From: Alterisphingorhabdus sp038748365
GTDB lineage: Bacteria; Pseudomonadota; Alphaproteobacteria; Sphingomonadales; Sphingomonadaceae
NCBI GenBank assembly: GCA_038748365.1
Contig: JBCDIZ010000003.1
Location: 248,001-312,000 of the forward strand
Length of the DNA: 64,000 nucleotides
Direction of reading: 5' to 3'
The notes beneath the pieces are model-generated. The model saw only the letters and a program-made list of their open reading frames with translations, searched no databases and was not told the DNA's origin. A program made the position numbers and the translations under genes. Below, piece by piece: positions 9,901 to 18,600 of this stretch (position 1 is the first letter of the stretch; every line of letters begins with the position of its first letter).

Positions 9901-10243
9901 CGCTCAGGGCGGTGACCCGGTCGCGCTGGACAATCAATGGCAGGCCATCCGCAACGAGGTCTATGCTCTGGAAAACCTGCTGAACGGCAACAAGGCGCGC
10001 AATGAGATTAACGAGCGGACATATGCGACTGTGCGCAGTCGGCTGGGCACAGTTATGACCGGTCTATTTGCTTCGACCCAAGGTCCGACGCAAACGCATC
10101 GTGATCAGTTTGGCTATGCCAAGAGCGAATTTGACGCCATCCGCAACCGCTTGAGCACACTCACGGAAAGTACGATCCCCGCCTTTGAAGCAGAACTGCT
10201 AGCTGCGGGCGCGCCATGGGTGCCGGGTGGGAAATTGCCGTGA
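6971..10243 (+). CDS. Secreted Asp-box (BNR/sortilin-like) beta-propeller protein, copy 1
   Basis: 1090 residues with a signal peptide ('RFLITLLLALGLGSAAVAQ'). At least ten Asp-box motifs of the S-x-D-G-G-x-T-W type follow, for example 'SNDGGKTWEKL', 'TTDGGKTWEK', 'SEDGGETWTEL', 'SDDRGDSWTPISGD', spread over about residues 60-740, which builds sialidase/VPS10-like propellers. A C-terminal part has a FlgD-Ig-like strand pair ('GFHRVNWDLRY') and a helical tail. No sialidase arginine triad or protease motif was recognised, so enzymatic activity is uncertain; binding or processing of extracellular polymers is an inference. GGGGGAG precedes the ATG by seven bases. A paralogue lies at 33724 and a decayed tail copy at 28902. 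Confidence 0.85.
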   Translation: MKIARFLITLLLALGLGSAAVAQSEEQEEQPPLSSPTFNAFKLRGIGPAFMSGRIADIAIVQDDPATWYVAVGSGGVWKTENAGTTWVSLFEGQGSYSIGSLGLDPSDPNRIWVGTGENNGGRHIGFGDGIYRSNDGGKTWEKLGLEASEHISKIIVHPEDSNTVWVAAQGPLWSPGGERGVFKTTDGGKTWEKTLSAGPYTGATDLLIDPRDPDRLYAAMWQHQRTVATYVGGGPESGLWKSEDGGETWTELKTGLPQGNMGKIGLTLSPIRPDVVYAAIEEDQRKGGVWRSTNRGASWEKMSDEVGQGTGPHYYQELYASPHVFDRIYLVSNTSQISNDGGKTWTPLNNEYKHVDDHAIAFRPDDPDYILFGSDGGLYESYDHTKTWRFINNLPVTQFYKVAVDDAEPFYFVYGGTQDNNSQGGPSRTDNRHGIRNDDWFVTLFADGHQSAIEPGNPDIMYAEWQQGNLARVDRITGEVVHIQPQPSPGDPIERWNWDSPIFVSQHQPTRLYFASQRVWRSDDRGDSWTPISGDLTRDQDRLKLPVQGRQWSWEAGWDLLAMSQYNTITSLGESPIDENILYIGTDDGLIQVSENGGASWRKIEVGSLPGVPDTAFVNDIRADLFDANTVYVALDNHKYGDYKPYLLKSTNRGASWTSITGDMPDRHLIWRVVQDHVNPSLLFSATEFGMFFTLDGGRKWVKLTGDAPTISFRDLTIQRREDDLVGASFGRGFFIVDDISPLRTLSEASLNQEAMLFPGRKAHWYIEQHPLAFNEGGAQGHSYFRAPNPPFGANFTYYLAEDVPSLQEARQKREKPLAKDGKDTPFPGFDTITAELQETAPTIWLTVRNSDGNIVRRLKGPAKKGFHRVNWDLRYPDISVAAPVAPDGEEPTGFLVSPGEYTVSLSRRVRGQTTELVGPKPFTVARLRDGALPPKPDAAEFWAEIAQFDRSVSATASTLSSLEKKVGLLAIATERAQGGDPVALDNQWQAIRNEVYALENLLNGNKARNEINERTYATVRSRLGTVMTGLFASTQGPTQTHRDQFGYAKSEFDAIRNRLSTLTESTIPAFEAELLAAGAPWVPGGKLP

Positions 10244-10682
10244 TTTTGGGGTGAGCGATTTTACCGTAACCGGGAAAAGTGTCCAGCATTATGACCGCGT
10301 GACTGTATGACCGCAGCAAGGTTCGTGCGGCGGGCTCTGCGGATACGGCCATCTTCGATATGGCAAATTCGCAGTTACCATGGCCAGATGTGAAGGGCTG
10401 TCAAAAGCGTCGTACGAAACGTTTTTGCATCTTGATTGACATTCCCACCGCCACACAATTCGTCGCTGTCAATGCTCCATCACCCGATGAAGTGGTTTAT
10501 TCAGGCCTTGCAACCAGCCTTGATGTGATTGTGGCGTCCGGACCTTGCGGCAAAGCGGTGTTCAAAGATGGGCATATGGTGTGCCTACAGCAAAGACCAG
10601 ACTGGATTAACCCTTGGTTTTCCGGCTGAATAGTTTCGATTTGCGTTTGGACCGAATGCGGTGCTTGGGCTAAGCTTGCGAT
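10244..10682. other. Intergenic stretch with no supported gene
   Basis: 439 bases. One plus-strand frame of 89 codons (10360-10629) is open, but it has no ribosome site, no recognisable motif and an atypical composition, so I do not call it a gene. No terminator with a T-run or repeat was found. Confidence 0.4.
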
Positions 10683-11252
10683 ATGCTGACCTCAAAGGGC
10701 CAAACCAAACGTGACGAGATACTGAAAGTTGCGCGCGAAATTCTCTCGGAATCTGGCTATGACAGCGTTTCTCTGAGAGACATTGCCAGTCGGCTCGATA
10801 TCAAGCTGGGCAACCTGCAATATTATTTCTCGACACGCGAAAACCTGTTCGTCGCCCTGATTGAGCGCGAGGGTGAACGGGACATCGAGATTATTCGCTC
10901 GCATCTGGCCGCAAGAGATGATCCGCGAGAGGCTTTCAATCTTATCGCGCAGGAATTGCTGCGCAGATGGCGAGGGGAATCTGCTATGGTTTACCTACTT
11001 ATGCACGTCCTGCGTACACATCGCCCAGCATTTGAGGATCTCTATAAGAAAACCTACCGTCGGCATTATGAAGCATTTTCCGAACTGATCGAACAGATGC
11101 GGCCCGAACTGAGCGAAAGCGAGATTCTTAGAAAGGCACAGATTGTCACGTCCATGCTCGATGGGGCGCTGCTGCAAATGGTCTCACCTTCTCAAAAGGA
11201 CAGCTTCAACGCAGACATTGTGCGTGAGGCTCGCGAGCTTATTCAAAGGTGA
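10683..11252 (+). CDS. TetR-family transcriptional regulator
   Basis: 189 residues. The N-terminal helix-turn-helix is clear: 'GYDSVSLRDIASRLDIKLGNLQYYFSTRENLF' spans about residues 25-55, split here only for description. The C-terminal helical ligand domain is of ordinary length, with no family-specific signature recognised. It is followed after 151 bases by a co-directional NAD(P)-binding protein gene, which is the likeliest target. The ATG at 10683 is chosen because the DNA-binding domain follows directly. Confidence 0.88.
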   Translation: MLTSKGQTKRDEILKVAREILSESGYDSVSLRDIASRLDIKLGNLQYYFSTRENLFVALIEREGERDIEIIRSHLAARDDPREAFNLIAQELLRRWRGESAMVYLLMHVLRTHRPAFEDLYKKTYRRHYEAFSELIEQMRPELSESEILRKAQIVTSMLDGALLQMVSPSQKDSFNADIVREARELIQR

Positions 11253-11403
11253 AACCAAGCTTTACCCTGTCATCTCTGGGGTAGCAGGAAACCAGTCAGC
11301 TTGACGAATTTAGGTCAAAGACCTAGATAAACCGTGCTAGCGATATTGATCGTCTGGCTACGTCCTCGCTTTCAATTAATGATGGTCAAAACGGATAGCC
11401 TAA

Positions 11404-12210
11404 ATGCCTCAGCCGAAATCGCCCGGAACCAAGCGGCACTTCCTTATCGTGGCGGCCAGTTCGCGTTGCGCGCGCTTCTTTGCCCTAAAGGCGCTTAGCC
11501 AGGGTCATAGCGTGACCGCGCTTTGTCGTGCAGCCGACGATGCTGCCGCGCTTGAGCGAATGAAGGCCATATTGCGCGAGGCGATAGGCGAGGGAGAAGA
11601 ACCCGATTTTAGCGGGCTTAAAGCAGCGGCGCGCTCGATCCTCACGCCGGAGACCTATCAATCGCTGCTCGATGAGGATCTGTCGATAGATGCTATTGCG
11701 TGCTTTGTCGGCCCGTCGAAGATTTCGGAGATGCTCAATCCGTTCAACTCGATTTACACCGATACGATTACTGCAATCCTTTCAGGAATGCAGCGTAGCC
11801 GGCCGGTGGAGGTACTTTATCACAGCTCTGTTGGCGTGGGCGGTGCGCCTCGGGACGCCTATAATTACTGGCCAGCCAATTTTCCCGCCCTCTCATCTTT
11901 GGTACATATCCTACTGCCGGTATTCCAGAATGTAAGGGATAGTGAGCGTTTGTTTGAAGGCCCGGGGTTTGGGCATAACGACTATATCGTCTTCCGCCCG
12001 TCCACGCTAAAGGATGAGCCAGCTGTCGGCGGGACTATGAGCCTTACCAATCTTTCGAGGGAAACACCCCATAAGAGCGCGCTGGCCTCTGCCGAAACGA
12101 TCATCAATCGCGAGGACGTCGCGGAGGAGATGCTGCGGGTTGCCTTGCTTGATCCAGCCGAGCGCAGCATCCTCTATGGATCGAGTCTCTACCTGACCCG
12201 GAAGGCCTAA
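11404..12210 (+). CDS. NAD(P)-binding Rossmann-fold protein (SDR/NmrA-like)
   Basis: 268 residues. An N-terminal Rossmann segment 'HFLIVAASSRCARFFALKAL' replaces the usual GxxGxxG with a degenerate 'AASSRCARFF', and 'YHSSVGVGGAP' near residue 140 resembles the active-site strand of NmrA-like atypical SDRs. A catalytic YxxxK is not evident. It may be a redox sensor, a reductase, or a non-catalytic relative. It lies downstream of the TetR gene in the same direction. Confidence 0.6.
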   Translation: MPQPKSPGTKRHFLIVAASSRCARFFALKALSQGHSVTALCRAADDAAALERMKAILREAIGEGEEPDFSGLKAAARSILTPETYQSLLDEDLSIDAIACFVGPSKISEMLNPFNSIYTDTITAILSGMQRSRPVEVLYHSSVGVGGAPRDAYNYWPANFPALSSLVHILLPVFQNVRDSERLFEGPGFGHNDYIVFRPSTLKDEPAVGGTMSLTNLSRETPHKSALASAETIINREDVAEEMLRVALLDPAERSILYGSSLYLTRKA

Positions 12211-12229
12211 GCCGGGCGGCAGCACAAAC

Positions 12230-12859
12230 TCAGAGCGTGAGCGACATCCGGTATTCTACCGGGACACCCGCTGCAAACGGCTTTGGAGCTTTGGTTTCTG
12301 CAACAATCTCAAAACCGCGTGCGTGATAGAAGCCGACTGCCGGATTATCTGACAGTACATCGAGTTCGATCTTGTTAAAGCCGCGTTCCTTGGCAAGCGC
12401 TACAGCCTTGTCGATCAGAGCCACTCCCACACCCCGCCCCTTATGGTCAGGGTGCGCAGCGATCGCGTGGATATAGTAGATACCCGGACGCGTCTCTGGA
12501 TTGAGCCAGCGTGCATATTCGGCGCGTTCCAGGAAGTCGGCAAAGCCTGCCTCGTCTATCAGGCCCGCTTCAAACAGGTCATGCCAGACGGGAGCCAGCG
12601 CATCGCCGCGCGGACGAAACTCACTCGCTTCAAATGACAGCAAGAAACCTGCAAGCTTCCCTTCGTCGAGCGCCAGATGGCACACATCCTGCGCAAACAG
12701 AGTGCCCGGCATCGCCCATGACTTCTCTACGACCATGTTGAAGACCGGTCGCGATTGGAAGTAATAATCATAGGAGGACGGCCCGGTCGAATAGACCATA
12801 TCCGGAATCGCTTCCTCATATGCTTGAGCGAGGGAAGAATCGACCTTTTTGATGTCCAT
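12230..12859 (-). CDS. GNAT-family N-acetyltransferase
   Basis: 209 residues. The acetyl-CoA binding motif A is well formed ('AAHPDHKGRGVGVALIDKA', about residues 130-150), followed by motif B 'LSDNPAVGFYHARGFE'. This fits a GCN5-related acetyltransferase acting on a small molecule or a protein N-terminus; the substrate is unknown. AAGGA stands seven bases before the ATG. Its 3' end is convergent with the NAD(P)-binding protein gene. Confidence 0.85.
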   Translation of the reverse strand: MDIKKVDSSLAQAYEEAIPDMVYSTGPSSYDYYFQSRPVFNMVVEKSWAMPGTLFAQDVCHLALDEGKLAGFLLSFEASEFRPRGDALAPVWHDLFEAGLIDEAGFADFLERAEYARWLNPETRPGIYYIHAIAAHPDHKGRGVGVALIDKAVALAKERGFNKIELDVLSDNPAVGFYHARGFEIVAETKAPKPFAAGVPVEYRMSLTL

Positions 12860-13142
12860 AATGCTATCCTTCAGCGCTACACGGAGGAAGGTGATGGCTA
12901 TGCACTCGACAGGATTATGTCAATGACCTATTTTGATTAACTAGGGCTAGACCTCTTCCGCTATTGGACCGTTTTCTGACAGACTGCTCTTAGCCAATCA
13001 GAGCGCGAAACCAGACGTTTCGCTTGCGACCCAATTGTGGACATTCCTCTGCGTTTCCGCTCTGTGCCTTAATTCAAGAAGTGAGCGCCCAATTTCTTAG
13101 GTCCCGAAAGCGGACGGTTCGCTTATAGCTGAACTGTCGCGG

Positions 13143-15392
13143 TTAGTTTGATGTAGAAGCGATCTGCTCTGCAAATTCAGAGCGATAATCGCTAGCCTTA
13201 GCCTCCATTTTCGCTTCAAGAGCCTGATACTTAGCATTTTCTGCCAGAGGCTCGAATGTTGGATGACGCTTAAGGTGCACAAAGACATGACCTGCCTCAT
13301 ATGCAGCTTCAAGCCACTCCATCGCGTGCTTCTCATCGCCGCGTAACAGGTCGACTGCGGCGGATGTTATGAAAGCATCGTATGTCTTGGCAGTTTGCGG
13401 CGTGAGGCCTTTGAAAGGCTCTTCGATCTTTGAGAGCAGCACTTCGCAATCGGGATCTTTTGCTTGGCACAAGACATGTGCATGAGCAATGAACTTGACT
13501 ATGAGGAGGGGCGATAGTGCAGCTGGACCGGCAATCTCTACCACTTCAATGCTGCGCTTCACATGAGGCATGGCACCCTCAAAGTCGCGCAAGTAAAAAT
13601 ATAGGAGAGTCGTTTGGACGCCGACAGGATCGGTGCCAGCGTTCTTCGCCAGATATTGTTCGACTTGCGGCCTGTTTGACAGGATTGCATCAATCTGCGC
13701 CTTTATGACCTCGTTTGATGCCACGGCTTCCAAGGCCCGCTTGTTCGAGCCGATGCGAAGATACAATTCCCCGGTGGTAAGCCCATAAGTAAAATTGGCA
13801 GGATTTTGTTTCAGGACCGACGCGTATAGTTGGTTAGCTTCGGCGTACTGACCTGTTTGATCCAGTATAAAACCCATGGCGTGTTTAGCAGATGCATTGT
13901 TACCATTCCAACGCATGTTTGATTCCGCCACTTTGCGGGCTGCCTCAATATTACCCGAGCTATATTCAGAAAAAGTTAGAACTTGCAGAACCATAGGTCT
14001 CAGCGGGTCGACGTCGCGTGCCCTTCTGGCGAAATCGAGTTGCTCACTCGTCCGTCCGAGCTGAGAGTAGGCTATTGCCAGTCCGGTAAGAATGTCAGAG
14101 TTGCTTGGATCGCCCGCAAGCGCTTCTTGATAAAGGGCGATGGCCCCTCGGTTATCACCTACATCGCTTTTGGACAGGGCCTGAGCCATAAGGACGTTCG
14201 GGTCCCGAGGCGCCAATTCAAGAGCCTTGGCGAGAGCCTCCCGCTTTCCTGCTTCCATTTCCTCGATGCTCAATCCAGCCACATAATGGGCCGCGTCATA
14301 AGCAAGGACCAAACGGCTATAGGGGTCCACATAGTCGGGGTCTGCAATCGTGGCTTGCTTAAAGTACTTGATCGCTTGCGTGACCGAGCTCGCCGTTTCT
14401 TCCCGTAATAGGGCCTGCGCTCTATAGTAGAGATCCAAGGCCTCCGTTGAGTCTGTCTTAGGCTTTGGCAACTGTGATGGTGCCGCAAGTTCTCCCAGCA
14501 TCTCGACAACAATAGCGCTGACGATCTGTTCCTGGACACGAACCAAGTTCTCGGCGTTGTACGGGCGAGCGTAAGTCTCGGTCCAGATCAGGTCATCAGT
14601 GTCCGTATCAACGAGGCGTACTATGACCTTCACAGACCCATTTATCTGAGCAAAACTGCCTTCGACGATATGGGTTATCCCGAGTTCCTTGGCGGTCTTG
14701 CTTGATGTTTTTCCTGAATTGCCGGCCAACCGAAAAGCGGAAGAAGTGGAATTTACCTTGAGCCCATTAATCCGTGCCAGTACGCTGGTAAGTTCCTCTG
14801 CAAAACCTTCGCCCACATAGGCCTGATCGACTTGGCCTCCAACTTCGCGAAAAGGCAGGACAGCGACTGCAGCCTTATAGCTATCAGTTTGGCTGGCCTG
14901 AGCGCTCGTTTGATTGCTTGAATTGCCAAATGACATACCAAGCACAACCGACAGACCGATAATGACAAGTAAGGCGGCTAGAATCCCATAGGACCTGAAC
15001 GAGAGAATGGTGCTCTTTACGGGTGGGGCAACTGGGCGCTTGAGATCCTGTTCAAGCTCTTGATCTAGCTCGGGTGCGCCATCGACATGGACTTCGCCGA
15101 CAAAGCGCAGGCCTTTACCCCGTACAGTTTCGATCAGTCGGTTCGGTTCGCTATTATCACCCAGCGCTGCGCGCAGTTTGCGCACCTGGGTTCGCATCGC
15201 ATCGGGCGACGTATGCAAACCTCCCCAGATTTCCTGTTGTGTCGTTTCCTTGTCGACCAGAGCGCCGCGATTGCGTAGCAGCAATTCCAGTAGTTCGAGT
15301 GATCGGGGTTGGAGATCAACGGGGTTACCGTCCGCGTCGGTCAGCTCGAAACGCTCGGTATCGAGGACAAAACTGTCAAAAATGTATTTCAT
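13143..15392 (-). CDS. Membrane one-component regulator: winged helix, FlgO-like domain, TPR repeats
   Basis: 749 residues. The N-terminal OmpR/CadC-type winged helix covers about residues 1-95 ('LQPRSLELLELLLRNRGALV', 'MRTQVRKLRAALGD'). A single membrane helix follows near 135-160 ('ILAALLVIIGLSVVLGM'), then a FlgO-like adenylate-cyclase-associated region ('VAVLPFREVGG' to 'DDLIWTETYARPY') and several tetratricopeptide repeats. DNA binding is cytoplasmic and the sensor part is outside. An in-frame TTG would add 22 residues; the ATG at 15392 begins directly at the winged helix. It is divergent from the trimeric autotransporter gene, its most likely target. Confidence 0.85.
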   Translation of the reverse strand: MKYIFDSFVLDTERFELTDADGNPVDLQPRSLELLELLLRNRGALVDKETTQQEIWGGLHTSPDAMRTQVRKLRAALGDNSEPNRLIETVRGKGLRFVGEVHVDGAPELDQELEQDLKRPVAPPVKSTILSFRSYGILAALLVIIGLSVVLGMSFGNSSNQTSAQASQTDSYKAAVAVLPFREVGGQVDQAYVGEGFAEELTSVLARINGLKVNSTSSAFRLAGNSGKTSSKTAKELGITHIVEGSFAQINGSVKVIVRLVDTDTDDLIWTETYARPYNAENLVRVQEQIVSAIVVEMLGELAAPSQLPKPKTDSTEALDLYYRAQALLREETASSVTQAIKYFKQATIADPDYVDPYSRLVLAYDAAHYVAGLSIEEMEAGKREALAKALELAPRDPNVLMAQALSKSDVGDNRGAIALYQEALAGDPSNSDILTGLAIAYSQLGRTSEQLDFARRARDVDPLRPMVLQVLTFSEYSSGNIEAARKVAESNMRWNGNNASAKHAMGFILDQTGQYAEANQLYASVLKQNPANFTYGLTTGELYLRIGSNKRALEAVASNEVIKAQIDAILSNRPQVEQYLAKNAGTDPVGVQTTLLYFYLRDFEGAMPHVKRSIEVVEIAGPAALSPLLIVKFIAHAHVLCQAKDPDCEVLLSKIEEPFKGLTPQTAKTYDAFITSAAVDLLRGDEKHAMEWLEAAYEAGHVFVHLKRHPTFEPLAENAKYQALEAKMEAKASDYRSEFAEQIASTSN

Positions 15393-15645
15393 GGAAATCT
15401 CGTCACTTCTTGTAAACTCGCATAGTCCTCCCAGAATCTCAAGCTTCCGATGATACAACGTGACCGAAACGTGACTTTTGACGGTTTTTCGCCCGATTTG
15501 CGTGACTTCTGCAGTGCCAGGCTTGTTGCTTCTCGCCTCATCGCTCAGCCTTCGCGCATCACATTGTTATAGGGCGTCAAGCCGCAAATATATCGATTTG
15601 CGGAGCAGAGAAATTCGCCCTGATTTCATTTGGGAGGGCGAAACC
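15393..15645. promoter_or_regulatory. Divergent control region between regulator and adhesin genes
   Basis: This 253-bp gap lies between the winged-helix regulator and the autotransporter gene and must carry both promoters. The adhesin start has an excellent ribosome site (GGGAGGG before ATG 15646). I could not fix -35/-10 pairs or an operator by eye. Control by the neighbouring regulator is inferred from divergent placement. Confidence 0.4.
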
Positions 15646-18600
15646 ATGAAATCATTTTATCTTGCTTCGACGGCGCTGGGGATCGGCGTCATGGCGTCCA
15701 TACTCGTGCCAGCGCAGGAAGCGCAGGCAGCTGACTGCACGCTCGATTTTGACTTCGACAACAGGCCCGACGGCACGCAGGTATCCATCAGTGATGAAGA
15801 TAATATCAATCTTAGTCTCGCGTGTGGCGTTGGCGCAGAGGCTCAAGCTCGAGACGCAGTAGCGCTTGGCCCTTTGAGTGAAGCGAACGGCGAAGAGTCT
15901 ATCGCAATCGGGAGGGACGCCGAGACGGAGGCGACTTCCGCAATTGTCATCGGTGCTTTCTCCCGTGTTGGCGAATCGTCAGGCGGGATTGCCATCGGTC
16001 GTTCCGCTGTTGTAGCCGGCGGTATTCTGCAAGACCTGCCTGGAGGGATAGCGATAGGCCAGCAGGCCCGTTCTGCGGGGACGGATGCGATCGCTTTGGG
16101 CCGTTCGACGCGAGGTGAAGGAGTTGGTGCTGTCGCGATCGGCACGAGCTCTTTTACGAGTGCGGTAGGCGCGATCGCTATCGGTGCCGATACAGACGTA
16201 GACGATGATGGCCGCGGGGCCAGAGCGTTCGGCATAAGGTCTATAGCTTTGGGGTCGGACAGTTTCGCCGATAACCAACGAACTATTGCCATCGGAGCCG
16301 ACAGCAACGCAAACTCCGAGCGCGCTATTGCCATCGGATCGGACACCCTCTCCAGAGATGAACGCACGATCGCTATTGGATCGGACAGCCGAGCGAATGA
16401 GCCGCGCGCCATTGCACTTGGCCCCGATGCCGATGCGACCGCCGAGAATGCGACAGCTTTGGGGACACAGGCACAGGCAACGGGAATTGGGGCGCTGGCG
16501 GCTGGACGCCTTGCCAACGCATCTGGAAACAATAGTGTTGCTGCGGGGGCGCAATCAATTGCTTCAGCTGGAAACTCGGTTGCGGTTGGACGCCTCGCAA
16601 ACGCTGTACAGGACAGCGCGGTGGCTGTCGGCGTCCAAGCCGAGGCTGACGGCCTTAACGCCGTGGCGGTCGGACGCCTCGCCAATGTATCCCAGAATAA
16701 CGCTGTTGCCATCGGCAACCAATCGACCGTGTCGGGAATACAGGGCGTCGCTCTGGGCCAATCTAGCGTGGCGAGCAACACAGGAGCTGTTGCGCTTGGT
16801 ACAAATGCACAAGCCAACGGTCTCAATTCCGTCGCGCTTGGGGGGCAATCAGTAGCCGACGAGACTTTCACGGTGTCCGTGGGACGTGCCTTTGATGACA
16901 ATGGTACCCCGAACGACACCAGCGACGATACCTCGGCCATCACCCGCCGGATCACCAACGTCAGAGCTGGAACGGGCGAGACGGACGCGGTCAATTTTGC
17001 GCAGCTCGACGCGGTGGCGCAGGCGGCGCAGAATGGCGCGGACGCGGTTCAGGTGACCGCCGACGCCAACGCGGCCCAGCTTGCCTATTTCGTTGCCAAT
17101 TCCACGGGCACGGGCGCGAGCGCGACGGGCACCGACGCGGTGGCTATCGGCGAAGAGGCTGTGGCGGGCGGTCTCAATTCGGTCGCGCTGGGAAGAGACG
17201 CTCAGACGACGGGTGCGATTTCTGTGGCGATCGGCGGCGGCGCTGATGCTCTGGCAAGAAGCGGAAACGACATCGCTATCGGCCGATCATCGTCGACAGG
17301 CTTGGAGGCGGGGAATGCCATCGCCATCGGCAGTTTTGCCGAAGCGACCGCTCGGGATGCTTTCGCATTAGGCTCAGGCGCTGGTGCAAGCGGAGTCTCA
17401 GCCACAGCGATTGGTAATGGCGCCAGAGCGGGTGGTTTGAACAGTGTGGCCCTCGGAGAATCCTCACAATCCAACGGCGTCGGATCGATAGCCATTGGGG
17501 GCGACACCGGCGAAGACTCTGCCCAGGAAGGCGCGCTCACCAGCGCAGATCGCGCAACTGTCATTGGAAGCAGTTCGAGGGTCGGAGGCGTGGATAGCAC
17601 GGCGATTGGTGCCAATTCGCTTGTCAACACCGGTATCACAAACGCCGTGGCGTTGGGCGCGGGTTCGGTGGCGGATGAAGCCGACACCGTCTCGGTCGGC
17701 GCGTCTGGGGCGGAGCGCCAGATCGTCAATGTGGCAAACGGCACGGGCGATAACGACGCGGTCAACCTTGGCCAGCTGGACGCTGTTCGTTCAGTGGCCA
17801 CTACCGCTCGATCGACCGCCAACAGCAACGCCAACGAACTGCTCCTCTTTGATGCAAATGTAGTTCGCGCAAACGCGGCAAACGCGACCGGAAACGAGTC
17901 TCTGGCCGTGGGTGAAAGCGCGCAAGCCCAAGGCGCAAACAGCACGGCGATTGGCAACGCTGCGCGTTCGGAAGCCGCCAATTCGACCGCTCTGGGATCC
18001 ACCGCTACCGCCACCGCCAATCAGAGCACAGCGGTCGGTCGGATCGCCGAAGGGACAGGAGTGGCTTCCACGGCGGTTGGCTACGGCGCAGTCGCTAGCG
18101 CTGATAAGACAACCGCGCTTGGAGAAGAAGCAAACGCCAGCGCGATTAACGCGATCGCTATTGGCGCGGACGGGGATTCCGACAGAACGGGTGCTATCGC
18201 TTCGGCCGTTGATGCGATCTCGCTTGGAACCGACGCGGTAGCAAGCGCGGAAGGCGCAGTGGCTCTGGGCGCACGCGCGGTTGCGGATCGCGGTAACACT
18301 GTCTCGGTGGGCGCCTCGGGCGATGAGCGCCAGATTGTGAACGTTGCAGCGGGCTCGCAAGACACAGATGCGGTGAACGTCGCGCAGCTCAACAGCGCTA
18401 TTGCTGGCGTGACAGGCGGCGGCTCAGGCAGCGGCAGCGCGTATTTCGTTGCCAATTCGGACGGGGTCGTCCCAGTTGCAACCGGCGACGATGCGGTCGC
18501 GATTGGCGAGCTGGCGCAAGCTAACGCTGACAATTCTGTAGCGCTGGGCGCAGGCTCGGTGGCCAGTGAGGCGGACACGGTTTCGGTTGGTTCGTCGGGT

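Noticed and set aside
10360..10629. Plus-strand frame of 89 codons before the TetR gene
   Set aside because: No ribosome site, no similarity recognised and an odd Cys/Arg/Trp composition.
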